Below the pieces are notes generated by a model. It was not told the origin of the DNA, searched no databases, and was given only the letters and a program-made list of their open reading frames with translations. From the NCBI RefSeq assembly GCF_013464485.1, contig NZ_RAUX01000004.1, positions 52,947 through 113,655 on the forward strand: 60,709 nucleotides of DNA, read 5' to 3'. The translations under genes and the position numbers were made by a program. Numbering within the stretch: the stretch's first letter is position 1; every line of letters starts with the position of its first letter. The DNA is from Stenotrophomonas maltophilia (GTDB lineage: Bacteria > Pseudomonadota > Gammaproteobacteria > Xanthomonadales > Xanthomonadaceae). Positions 21,124 through 28,798 of the stretch are shown piece after piece.

Positions 21124-21153
21124 TTGACCGCCGGGGCGCCCAGCCCGTAAAAT
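21124..21153 (+). promoter_or_regulatory. Promoter of the interrupted tRNA-Thr gene
   Basis: TTGACC and TAAAAT are separated by 18 bases, and the tRNA begins 11 bases after the -10 box. Confidence 0.6.
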
Positions 21154-21163
21154 CGCGGGCTCC

Positions 21164-21203
21164 GCCGGAATAGCTCAGTTGGTAGAGCGGCGCATTCGTA
21201 ATG
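21164..21203 (+). tRNA. tRNA-Thr(CGU), 5' half only; left junction of the insertion
   Basis: Forty bases match the 5' half of a standard bacterial tRNA-Thr(CGU): acceptor strand GCCGGAA, a D-arm containing GCTCAGTTGGTAGAGC, and anticodon arm GCGCATTCGTAATG with CGT at 21197-21199. After 21203 the sequence departs completely. The expected 3' strand of the anticodon stem, T-arm, acceptor strand and CCA are absent, so no functional tRNA can be made here. The break is the left edge of the accessory DNA. Confidence 0.9.
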
Positions 21204-21431
21204 ACAAGACGCCCCGTTTTGTTCACCATCGATTCAGTAAAACGCGACCTAAGTCCTTGATTTGTCGTTCCGGTGACCATTCCTGGGACGGGGCAAAGCA
21301 GCAAAAAACGGCAAAGATTGTCCCAGCTTTGTCCCAGCCCTCCCGGCGCACGTTCTAGTGGACCGCTCTCTGTGATTCGCTTTTAATCTCCTCACCGCAA
21401 TCAATTCCGGTTGCGCAAAACGAGGAGACTT
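21204..21431. other. Left end of the element, possible recombinase arm sites
   Basis: No gene is seen in these 228 bases. GTCCCAG occurs at 21320-21326 and 21331-21337 (11 bases apart) and inverted as CTGGGAC at 21283-21289. GGCAAAG occurs at 21292 and 21311. Short direct and inverted repeats just inside a tRNA junction are what integrase arm-type sites look like, but no integrase gene is nearby. Confidence 0.4.
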
Positions 21432-21974
21432 ATGAACAAAGCGAATTACGCAAATGCAATCGAAACCACCACCACCTGGTTGACCCCGAAACGCATCATT
21501 GAAGCCCTAGGGCCTTTCGATCTCGATCCCTGCACTCCCGTAGAAGGGATGCCTTGGGCGACGGCAGAAGAGATGTGGACGCCGTTAGAAGATGGGTTGG
21601 AAACGCCCTGGTCGAAGAAGAAGTTTGTTTGGCACAACCCGCCTTACGGAAGGGGTCAGGAAGCCTGGATGGAAAAGGCTTCCACCCATGGCAACAACAT
21701 CACGCTGGTCTTTGCTCGCACCGACACCCAATGGATGCATCGATTTGTCTTCAATCATGAAGAAGCCCGCGCTGTTCTGTTTACCGAAGGCCGTTTGAAG
21801 TTCTGCAATTCCAAAGGCATTGAAGGACAAGCCTCTCCCGCTGGATCTATCTTTATTGCTTATGGCATGCAGGCGGAGAAGCGATTGAAAAAGGCCTGGC
21901 TCAATGGCGACATTGATGGGCATTTCTTGTCACTCAATCGAATGAGTCAGATGCGGCTTGATCTGGATCTCTAA
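21432..21974 (+). CDS. Phage-type DNA N6-adenine methyltransferase
   Basis: The protein has 180 residues from the ATG at 21432, which follows CGAGGAGACTT. FDLDPC (residues 29-34) and NPPYG (69-73) are the cofactor-side and catalytic motifs of the phage N-6-adenine-methyltransferase family. WLTPK near residue 16 is also typical. It methylates adenine in DNA, usually to protect a mobile element from host restriction. It is an orphan here and is followed by its own terminator. Confidence 0.88.
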   Translation: MNKANYANAIETTTTWLTPKRIIEALGPFDLDPCTPVEGMPWATAEEMWTPLEDGLETPWSKKKFVWHNPPYGRGQEAWMEKASTHGNNITLVFARTDTQWMHRFVFNHEEARAVLFTEGRLKFCNSKGIEGQASPAGSIFIAYGMQAEKRLKKAWLNGDIDGHFLSLNRMSQMRLDLDL

Positions 21975-22016
21975 CGCTTCACTGAAAACAAGGAATTGGC
22001 GATGAGCCAGTTGAAC

Positions 22017-22048
22017 TAAAAAGGCCCCAGCAACGGGGCCTTTTTCTT
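22017..22048 (+). terminator. Terminator after the adenine methyltransferase
   Basis: AGGCCCC/GGGGCCT stem with a six-base loop, followed by TTTTTCTTTT. Confidence 0.85.
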
Positions 22049-22064
22049 TTCCGATGTTACACGT

Positions 22065-23255
22065 TTATAGGGCAAAGCCGCGTTTGAACTCTTGCTTTCT
22101 TTGAGGGCTCCCCGATTCAAGAGTTGGCGCTTTGAGATATTCTTTGAAGTGATTTTTCAAGTCAAGATGCTCGATCATTTGTTTCGCATTGGAATATTCG
22201 TTCTGCCACTTGTTGATATCCGCACCGAATTGAATCATTTTTTCGGCAATTGCAATGTTTTTCACTGCTGCTATCGGATCATGATCATCTCGATTGCGCT
22301 CAACTCTCTTGAACACTTCCGTCAGCGGAGGGGCGCTGAATCTGTCGTCTGTTTGATCGAAGTCGAAACCTGAATTTCCAAGCAATTCGACCATTTCCAC
22401 GCTATTGCACCAAAAAGCCATGCCCCGGTCGTGATATTTCGGACTCGGATCGATGCTCGCCCCTTTCTCGATCAAGTATTGAACTTTTGAGAGATCATTG
22501 TGAGCAACTGCATGCGTGAGCGGGGACTCTTCGTCTGTAAAGTCCAGGTCAGTCACGTGTTTTTCAATGAAATGCTCGAAAACATCCCGATCTCTGATGT
22601 CGTGAACAATTGGATATCTTCGTTCGCGCTCCAATCTCTCATAGTCTTTCTTATGGATGTTGTCGTAATCATCCTTCTTGCAATGATATTTGCCGTTGAC
22701 ATCCGCGCCTTTGCGAATCAATGAATCGATAAGCTCTACGTCGTAGTTAGCCGCTTTCCCGCTGTCGCTCAAATCATTGACTTCTTTGATATGAGTGTTG
22801 AGTCGATATGTCAGATGATCAAGATCTAAACGTTCGGCTTTATCCGCGTCAGCTCCCAAATCGATCAACAATCGTTTGGCTTCGGGATTGACTTGCTCAT
22901 CGCGGAGATAGTCGTTGTTTCTATGCCCGTTCGGACTGCATCTATCCACGAAAACCATGTGAGAAATGAATTCTTCATCAATGTCTTCCGCTTTGATTTG
23001 TTGTTCAAATACTATTTCATGCAGCCTCTGTATTTCATACGGGGAATCGGAGTGGTGAAAGGAAAGAGGATCTCCGGATTTCTCGTGTTGTTGTCTGAGA
23101 TGCCTCTCTAACACTCCTAAATTTTCAAGTTTGTCGTAAAGGCTTATCTCGCCACTTGTTGAATTCAATTTTAAGTTATCCAGGGCCACGGCGCGTTCTT
23201 TCGCTGACGCCGAATTCTCTTCATCGTTAAAGAAGCTTTCTATACTTTTACTCAT
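22065..23255 (-). CDS. Ankyrin-repeat protein
   Basis: The 396-residue hydrophilic protein has no signal peptide. Several degenerate ankyrin units are visible: LLIDLGADADKAERLDLDHL, LIRKGADVNGKYH, SPLTHAVAHNDLSKVQYLIE followed by KGASIDPSP, and MIQFGADINKWQNEY. Such proteins bind other proteins; the partner is unknown. A GGAGA ribosome site precedes the ATG. The AT-rich composition differs from the chromosome. Its leader is nearly a copy of that of the 60-residue gene at 23399-23581. Confidence 0.8.
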   Translation of the reverse strand: MSKSIESFFNDEENSASAKERAVALDNLKLNSTSGEISLYDKLENLGVLERHLRQQHEKSGDPLSFHHSDSPYEIQRLHEIVFEQQIKAEDIDEEFISHMVFVDRCSPNGHRNNDYLRDEQVNPEAKRLLIDLGADADKAERLDLDHLTYRLNTHIKEVNDLSDSGKAANYDVELIDSLIRKGADVNGKYHCKKDDYDNIHKKDYERLERERRYPIVHDIRDRDVFEHFIEKHVTDLDFTDEESPLTHAVAHNDLSKVQYLIEKGASIDPSPKYHDRGMAFWCNSVEMVELLGNSGFDFDQTDDRFSAPPLTEVFKRVERNRDDHDPIAAVKNIAIAEKMIQFGADINKWQNEYSNAKQMIEHLDLKNHFKEYLKAPTLESGSPQRKQEFKRGFAL

Positions 23256-23297
23256 CGTTTGTTCTCCGTTTCAAAAAAGGCGGATTGCCTCCTTTTC

Positions 23298-23325
23298 ACA
23301 TTGAACGCGAATCCGTTTTTGTCAA
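23298..23325 (-). promoter_or_regulatory. Promoter of the ankyrin gene
   Basis: On the minus strand TTGACA and CAATGT are 16 bases apart. The leader that follows contains GGAGGCAATCCGCCTTTTTT, shared with the leader of the 60-residue gene to the right. The -10 box is weak. Confidence 0.45.
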
Positions 23326-23344
23326 TGGCTTTTCTGCCGCCCAT

Positions 23345-23372
23345 AAAAAAGCCCCCGGAAAAAGGGGGCGGC
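23345..23372 (-). terminator. Terminator of the 60-residue gene
   Basis: Leftward GCCCCC/GGGGGC stem followed by TTTTTT, 27 bases past the stop codon. Confidence 0.8.
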
Positions 23373-23398
23373 TGTGGTTCAACTGGACGGGAAAAGGT

Positions 23399-23581
23399 TT
23401 AATTCGTCATAGACGAGCGAACAGCTTCACTGAAATTACGCAGATTTTCCTTGTCATGCCAGAAAGATTGGCGTTGACCGACTTTGGCTAAAACATCATC
23501 TAAACGTTTGCCGGAAGCGACTTGTTCGTCAACGTAACGACCGGTCAGCGCTAAACCCATTTCTATTTCTTTGATGTTCAT
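23399..23581 (-). CDS. Small hypothetical protein, 60 residues
   Basis: The ATG at 23581 (MNIKEIEMGL) is chosen because AAGGAG lies 7-8 bases before it; an earlier ATG is too close. The product is hydrophilic, helix-rich and of no known family. It has its own promoter and terminator. Promoter plus leader duplicate those of the ankyrin gene, suggesting shared control or an old tandem duplication of the regulatory region. Confidence 0.7.
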   Translation of the reverse strand: MNIKEIEMGLALTGRYVDEQVASGKRLDDVLAKVGQRQSFWHDKENLRNFSEAVRSSMTN

Positions 23582-23621
23582 ATTCATTCTCCTTTTCCAA
23601 AAAGGCGGATTGCCTACTTTT

Positions 23622-23649
23622 AGGATGAATGCAATTCGGTTTTTGTCAA
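23622..23649 (-). promoter_or_regulatory. Promoter of the 60-residue gene
   Basis: TTGACA and CATCCT with 16 bases between them on the minus strand, then the shared AGGCAATCCGCCTTTTT leader. The -35 is consensus; the -10 is poor. Confidence 0.45.
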
Positions 23650-23666
23650 CAGGTCTCCTGTTGCCC

Positions 23667-23693
23667 AAAAGAAAGCCCCCTTTCGGGGGCAGT
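23667..23693 (-). terminator. Leftward terminator with no recognised upstream gene
   Basis: Read leftward, GCCCCC, a GAAA loop and GGGGGC are followed by a T-rich run. It would end a leftward transcript coming from 23.7-24.1 kb, where no leftward gene is recognised. Confidence 0.7.
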
Positions 23694-24158
23694 TGTGGTT
23701 CCTCTTTAAAACCACATCCCCACTCGTGGGGCGAAGTGTCAACGGGAAAATAGGAGATAAAAAACCGCTGACTCTGTGAGACTAGATCGGATTCGTCGTT
23801 TGTCAACCTCTTCTATTCTTTGTCGGCGTGCGGATAAATGCATGTGAATAATTTATGCTCTGCCCCTCTAGCTTAGCTCGGAGTCGGGAGGGGCGTTGTT
23901 GGTAGGAAAATTCCTAATGAAATGCCTTTCTTGTTCAAAGTGATATTCGGCGCTCGGTGTTGAACTGGATTTCGTCAGCCTGGATGGACAATCCGTGTCC
24001 ACATCTCTGATGTATGAGGTTACAATCGACTTCTGCCGCCGTTGCTGACGCAGTTCCTGGATTGGAGCGGATGAGCCCTGGTGGGTCGCAATGATGCAGC
24101 TAACTCGATTTTGTGCGTTTGACCGCAACGAACTGAAAGACTAAGAAGGGCATAAATA
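23694..24158. other. Gap upstream of the restriction-modification gene
   Basis: No convincing gene. A short rightward frame near 23,940-24,050 (LDFVSLDGQSVSTSLMYEV, then a stop) reads like the tail of a lost coding region but has no start. A GGGGCG/CGCCCC-type imperfect stem lies near 23,865-23,895. The promoter of the downstream gene is not clear. Confidence 0.4.
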
Positions 24159-27100
24159 ATGAATGCAGCCGCTAGCCTTGCGCTGTGCCAATTCGCCGAA
24201 TCAATTAAGCAGAAATTTGCTACGCACATTTCCGGCGAACCAGAGGACCAAATTCGGGCTCCCTTCGAGCAGCTTCTGGGTGACATGGCTAGAGCACTAG
24301 GAATTGCCGGGATCATCCCTGTGGGTGAAACGCGGCTCAGCAACGGAATCGGTCGCCCTGATTACAGTGTCGCTAGAGACAAGCTGACTTGCGGTTACGT
24401 AGAACTTAAGGCCCCTGGGAAGGGGGCAGATGTAAGCCAATTCAGCGGGCACGATAAAAAGCAATGGGTGCGCTTCAGCAACCTTCCTAACATCATCTAT
24501 AGCGACGGGCACCACTTCAGCCTCTATCGCACAGGGGAACTGATTCATCGATGCTCTCTGGCTCAAGATCCTCGCCAAGCCGGACAAATCGCTGTTGATG
24601 AGGATAGTTGTGAGCAACTGCTCAAGCTATTGCGCGATTTCTTCGAATGGGAACCGATAGTTCCTAGTAATGCGAAGCAGTTGGCAAACTATCTGGCACC
24701 ACTATGCCGCACACTTCGTGACGACGCGCTGGACACGCTTAAGAACAACGTTCCTGCGGTCGTGTCTGCGGCGAGGGACTGGAGAAATTATCTATTTCCA
24801 GGTGCTAACGACGCTCAATTCGCGGACGCGTATGCGCAGACAGTGACGTTCTCCCTCTTGCTCGCTCGCTCGAATGGCAGTGACACGCTCTTTATTGATG
24901 ATGCTGTCGCATCGCTTACGCACGCCAGTAGCTTGCTGTCACGCGCGCTGCAAGTGTTGACTGATCCTCTGGTTAAAGAGCACCTAGGAGCAACCCTCGA
25001 CATGTTGATGCGTGTCATCAACAAGGTTCCAACCGGAACTATGAGTGGTGGTCGGCGTGATCCATGGCTCAATTTCTACGAAGATTTCCTTGCTGAGTAT
25101 GATCCCAAGTTAAGGCGGGATGCTGGTGCGTATTACACCCCTGTCGAGGTGGTGAAAGCTCAAGTATGTATCGTCGATGACCTTTTGAAAAAACGGTTCG
25201 GAAAAAAATTTGGCTTCGCTACGGGCGGAGTCAATGTATTAGATCCAGCTGTGGGGACTGGGACATACCTCCTGGGTGTGATCGAGCACACTTTGGACGA
25301 TGTGGAAAAGAATGAGGGTCCAGGAGCGGTAGCTGCTCGCGCTGACGTGCTTGGCGGCAGTCTGTACGGGTTTGAAATAATGGTTGGTCCGTATGCTGTG
25401 GCATCCCTTCGTCTGACCCGAATGTTGCAACAGTATGGCGGTCATCTGCCGGGTGATGGCACCCAAATCATGCTGAACAATACTTTGGAGTCGCCGCACG
25501 AAAAGATTCCGGAACTTCCGTCTTTCTATCTTCCTATTGGTCTTGAGCACAAGCGTGCTAAGCGAGTGAAAGAAGCCGTTCCAGTCTTGGTGTGTCTGGG
25601 TAATCCGCCCTACGACAGGCACGAGGCGTCTACCCTTGAAAACCAAGCAATGACCGGAGCATGGGTGCGCTGGGGGGAGAGTAAGAACGGGCAGGATGCA
25701 ATTCTTAAAGACTTTATTAGTCCAGTAATAAGGGCAGGGAAGGGCGGTAGTCTCAAGAATATTTACAATCTCTATGTCTATTTCTGGCGCTGGGCGCTTT
25801 GGAAGACGTTTGAGCACGATCTGGCGACCGGGCCTGGCATTGTGAGCTTCATCACCGCGAACTCATTCATCGATGGAGATGCATTTCTTGGAATGCGTCG
25901 CCACATGAGGATGCTCTGTGACGAGATATGGATCATCGACTTGGGAGGGGAGGGTCGTGGCAGCAGGCAAGATGAGAATGTGTTTTCGATTAAGACCCCT
26001 GTTGCCATCACGGTTGCGGTCCGATACGGGAAGTCAGACCCCGGAGTTCCCGCAGTCGTCCGCTATTCACGAGTGGAGGGTGGCCGGGCTTCTAAGCTTC
26101 ATAAGCTTGAGTCTATGAAATCGCTTGCAGAATTGGAGTCGAAAGAAGCGTCATCTGACTGGGATGCACCATTTAGACCTGCCGGTAGTGGTGAATACTT
26201 TAATTGGCCGCTGCTGACAGATCTCATGCCATGGCAGCAATCGGGAGTGAAATGTGGACGGACTTGGGTTGTCGCCGCTGACCGGGCGACACTGGAGAAG
26301 CGCGTAGCGTGCCTGCAGACTTCTGAAAAGGCCGAGCGCTCGCTGCTATTCAAAGACTCTCCGACAGGCAGGAAATCAGGTGACAATGTAGGAGCTATTT
26401 ATCCGGCTCCATCTGAAAAGGTCCGGATTTGCGATCTTACCGCTACGTCAACTCTGCCGGTAATTGAGCGCTATTCGTTTAGGGCTTTTGACAGGCAATA
26501 TGTAGTCGCCGATGGCCGATTTTTGGATAGAGCGAGCCCGATGCTGTGGACGACTGCCTCTGAAAAGCAAATCTATCTCGCAAGTCAGTTCACAAGCGTC
26601 CTGGGCTCAGGATCTGCTATGGTGGCGAGTGCAGAGATACCAGATTTGCATTTCTTTGCCGGGAGAGGCGCAAAAGACATTATCCCGCTATACCGAGATT
26701 CCAAAGCCACGCAGCCAAACATACATCCAGAGCTTCTGCCCACTCTGGAAGAAATGTATCAGGTCCCGGTTAGTCCTGAAGATTTTGCTTCCTACGCCTA
26801 TGCACTGCTAGCTCATCCGAATTTTTCCGACAGATTTAAGACTGAGCTTGAAAATCGCGAGGTGCGACTGCCTTTAACTTTAGATGCAGATCTCTTCAAG
26901 AGAGTCGCTAGAGTGGGGCGTGAGCTGATATATCTTCATACTTATGGTGAGCGGTTCAGTAAAGAGTATTCATGGCCTGCCTCAAGCGCAAAGTATTTGA
27001 CCGGAGTTGATTCAAGGGCGATGCCTGAGGATTGCATCTTCGATGCAAAGACAAAGACCATTAGGATTGGTGATGGTGAGTTTGGACCTGTGAGCAATGA

Positions 27101-27416
27101 TGTTTGGGCGTATGAGGTGTCTGGACTAAAAGTCGTCCAGTCGTGGATTGCATATCGACTAGCCAATAGAAAAGGTAAGAAGTCCTCCGCCTTGGATGAG
27201 ATAACTCCCGCCGGATGGTCCAGCGAGTTGTCAACCGAATTCATCGACTTGCTAACGATCTTGGAGCGCACTGTAGAGCTGCAGTTGCTGCAGGAAGAGT
27301 TGCTCGATGAGGTGGTTTCTGGATCACTCGCCACCAAGGATTTCAGCCTAGTGCCTGAGGTGTATCGCAATCCGCCCCGTGCCAGTGCCTCAGGTAATCA
27401 CGATTTGGAGCTGTAG
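24159..27416 (+). CDS. Single-chain restriction-modification enzyme (type IIG-like)
   Basis: The 1085-residue protein has its N-terminal nuclease signature at residues 67-84: PD (67-68) and ELK (82-84) in GRPDY then YVELKAPGKG, a PD-(D/E)xK motif. The methyltransferase has DPAVGTGT (362-369, SAM binding) and NPPY (482-485, N6-adenine catalysis). The 400 or so C-terminal residues would hold target recognition. Such enzymes cut and methylate with one polypeptide; no separate specificity, helicase or methylase gene is adjacent. AAGAAGG lies upstream of the ATG. Expected role: defence against other DNA or stabilisation of the island. Confidence 0.88.
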   Translation: MNAAASLALCQFAESIKQKFATHISGEPEDQIRAPFEQLLGDMARALGIAGIIPVGETRLSNGIGRPDYSVARDKLTCGYVELKAPGKGADVSQFSGHDKKQWVRFSNLPNIIYSDGHHFSLYRTGELIHRCSLAQDPRQAGQIAVDEDSCEQLLKLLRDFFEWEPIVPSNAKQLANYLAPLCRTLRDDALDTLKNNVPAVVSAARDWRNYLFPGANDAQFADAYAQTVTFSLLLARSNGSDTLFIDDAVASLTHASSLLSRALQVLTDPLVKEHLGATLDMLMRVINKVPTGTMSGGRRDPWLNFYEDFLAEYDPKLRRDAGAYYTPVEVVKAQVCIVDDLLKKRFGKKFGFATGGVNVLDPAVGTGTYLLGVIEHTLDDVEKNEGPGAVAARADVLGGSLYGFEIMVGPYAVASLRLTRMLQQYGGHLPGDGTQIMLNNTLESPHEKIPELPSFYLPIGLEHKRAKRVKEAVPVLVCLGNPPYDRHEASTLENQAMTGAWVRWGESKNGQDAILKDFISPVIRAGKGGSLKNIYNLYVYFWRWALWKTFEHDLATGPGIVSFITANSFIDGDAFLGMRRHMRMLCDEIWIIDLGGEGRGSRQDENVFSIKTPVAITVAVRYGKSDPGVPAVVRYSRVEGGRASKLHKLESMKSLAELESKEASSDWDAPFRPAGSGEYFNWPLLTDLMPWQQSGVKCGRTWVVAADRATLEKRVACLQTSEKAERSLLFKDSPTGRKSGDNVGAIYPAPSEKVRICDLTATSTLPVIERYSFRAFDRQYVVADGRFLDRASPMLWTTASEKQIYLASQFTSVLGSGSAMVASAEIPDLHFFAGRGAKDIIPLYRDSKATQPNIHPELLPTLEEMYQVPVSPEDFASYAYALLAHPNFSDRFKTELENREVRLPLTLDADLFKRVARVGRELIYLHTYGERFSKEYSWPASSAKYLTGVDSRAMPEDCIFDAKTKTIRIGDGEFGPVSNDVWAYEVSGLKVVQSWIAYRLANRKGKKSSALDEITPAGWSSELSTEFIDLLTILERTVELQLLQEELLDEVVSGSLATKDFSLVPEVYRNPPRASASGNHDLEL

Positions 27417-27576
27417 TAGGCATGTGTTCACCCCTCTGACTTGATAGCCCTAGATCAGCGCTGCCGTTAGCGGCGCTAGGCTTCACAGGGTCGAACTGCC
27501 CCTCCTTACCGTCCAACACAGCAGTCATTGTGGTCCGGAGGAGCGGCGACCCGATTGCGATCAAAGCGACAGGCGC

Positions 27577-27605
27577 TTGCAGGGACGCCCACCTTCCGTT
27601 ACACT
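27577..27605 (+). promoter_or_regulatory. Promoter of the long-arm tRNA
   Basis: TTGCAG and TACACT are separated by 17 bases, 10 bases before the mature tRNA 5' end, as in chromosomal tRNA genes of this group. The surrounding 300 bases are GC-rich and host-like. The 160 bases between the restriction gene and this promoter hold nothing I recognise. Confidence 0.6.
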
Positions 27606-27615
27606 GCACCGCTCA

Positions 27616-27702
27616 GCCGGATTGCCCGAGTGGTTGAAGGGGCTACATTCGTAATGTAGATGCGCAAGCACGTCGCAGGTTCGAATCCTGTGTCCGGCAC
27701 CA
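27616..27702 (+). tRNA. Class II (long variable arm) tRNA with Thr anticodon CGU
   Basis: All arms pair. Acceptor GCCGGAT/GTCCGGC, D-stem CCC/GGG in a Ser-like D-arm (CCCGAGTGGTTGAAGGGG), anticodon stem CTACA/TGTAG with loop TTCGTAA (anticodon CGT at 27650-27652), a 15-base variable arm (27660-27674), T-arm GCAGG TTCGAAT CCTGT, discriminator A and encoded CCA. The anticodon reads ACG (Thr), and G1-C72, C2-G71, G35 and U36 match known E. coli ThrRS determinants. The long variable arm and D-arm are Ser/Leu features, and normal tRNA-Thr is class I. Promoter and terminator are present, so it is probably expressed. Confidence 0.85.
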
Positions 27703-27710
27703 AATTTGAA

Positions 27711-27740
27711 GCCCCCGGCGAAAGCCAGGGGCTTTTTTTT
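27711..27740 (+). terminator. Terminator of the long-arm tRNA
   Basis: GCCCCCGGC, a GAAA loop and GCCAGGGGC pair, followed by eight T. Confidence 0.9.
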
Positions 27741-27787
27741 GGCCGATGCCAGCCGATAAAGAGTGTTTGAAGCTAAGGAGCAGCGCT

Positions 27788-28798
27788 GTGACCCGTATCA
27801 AAGACTACATTCGTGAAGTGATGAAGCAGAACGAGGCAAGGAAGATTGCTCTTACTGCTCCCGATGAGGCGTTTACCAACGCAGATCACGAGGTGGACAA
27901 CGATTGGTTGGCCTCTCTCCAAGCGACTGAGTTGCATATCAAGGACGCTATGCGGCGTTGGTTCTTAGCTCGGTTCTGTCATCCTGCACAAGCAGGATAC
28001 GATTACAGCGATCAGACCGGTTATTTGTTTCTTGACGGTGGTCCGTTCAACGCCCAGGATGAGATTTTTAACCGTTTTCAAGGTTATGTAGATGACTCAC
28101 TGATAGCCGAGGTCTGCGAAGAGCTTGTGCAAGAGTCAGGCGAATACTGGGCACCCACAGCTCTCATGCAGTATCGACAAGACGAGGACGTTGATGTTGA
28201 TGAGCGCAGCGACGTTATGCAGCGCTTGGATTTCAGAATCAGTCGCTTGCATGACATTATGCAGCTCGAAGGCGATTTCGTGGCGGAGACGGCTGCAAGG
28301 AACCTCATCTATGCAGCTGTTTTCTCCGCACTCGAAACCTTCTTGTGGGAGACACTCGTTTACTGGATTGAAGTAGATGAACGGGTGATGCGGAATCTTC
28401 TTTCCAAGCATCCTGTTTTCAAAGCAAAAACGTTCAGCTATGACGATATCTTGGATTCCAAAGACCCGGTTGGTGACGCCAAACTGGCCATCCGCACGCA
28501 CCTGCAAAATGTTGTTTGGCATCGGTGGGAGCGAGTTTCTAAACTTTATTCAGTTGCGTTCAGAATGGAGTTCCCCGACCCATTTGAATTAGAGGGACCT
28601 TTGGAAATTCGGCATGACATTGTTCACCGTAGCGGTGTATCTGCTGAGGCGGGTCAGGAACGAATCGTGTCATGGCAAGAGGTCCAAGACTTGTGCCGCG
28701 TCGTCATGAACTTTGCGAACCTGCTTGAAAAAAATATCGCAGAGGCCTTTGTTAATTTGGACAAGCCACAGCAAATGAATAAAGGTCAAAAGCGATGA
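27788..28798 (+). CDS. HEPN-motif protein, possible ribonuclease
   Basis: The protein has 336 residues from the GTG at 27788, preferred because AAGGAG lies 8 bases before it; an ATG at 27746 has none. Near the C-terminus, LEIRHDIVHRSG contains R275-x4-H280, the HEPN ribonuclease motif, in a helical setting. Proteins with this arrangement are common as RNA-cleaving toxins and defence effectors. It lies 86 bases after an unusual tRNA and overlaps the next gene by four bases (ATGA). Family assignment beyond HEPN is not possible by eye; tRNA as a target is only inference. Confidence 0.65.
   Translation: MTRIKDYIREVMKQNEARKIALTAPDEAFTNADHEVDNDWLASLQATELHIKDAMRRWFLARFCHPAQAGYDYSDQTGYLFLDGGPFNAQDEIFNRFQGYVDDSLIAEVCEELVQESGEYWAPTALMQYRQDEDVDVDERSDVMQRLDFRISRLHDIMQLEGDFVAETAARNLIYAAVFSALETFLWETLVYWIEVDERVMRNLLSKHPVFKAKTFSYDDILDSKDPVGDAKLAIRTHLQNVVWHRWERVSKLYSVAFRMEFPDPFELEGPLEIRHDIVHRSGVSAEAGQERIVSWQEVQDLCRVVMNFANLLEKNIAEAFVNLDKPQQMNKGQKR

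Noticed and set aside
26512-26811. Second rightward frame inside the restriction-modification gene
   Set aside because: Wholly inside the large frame, no ribosome site, no recognisable product.
27616-27702. Reading the tRNA as the native right-hand half of the broken tRNA-Thr (attR)
   Set aside because: Its 3' half has a long variable arm and pairs perfectly with its own acceptor strand GCCGGAT. A native tRNA-Thr 3' half would read CGAAGG and end in an acceptor pairing with GCCGGAA.
27616-27702. Selenocysteine or suppressor tRNA
   Set aside because: The anticodon is CGU, not UCA or another stop reader, and the acceptor-T geometry is the normal 7+5.
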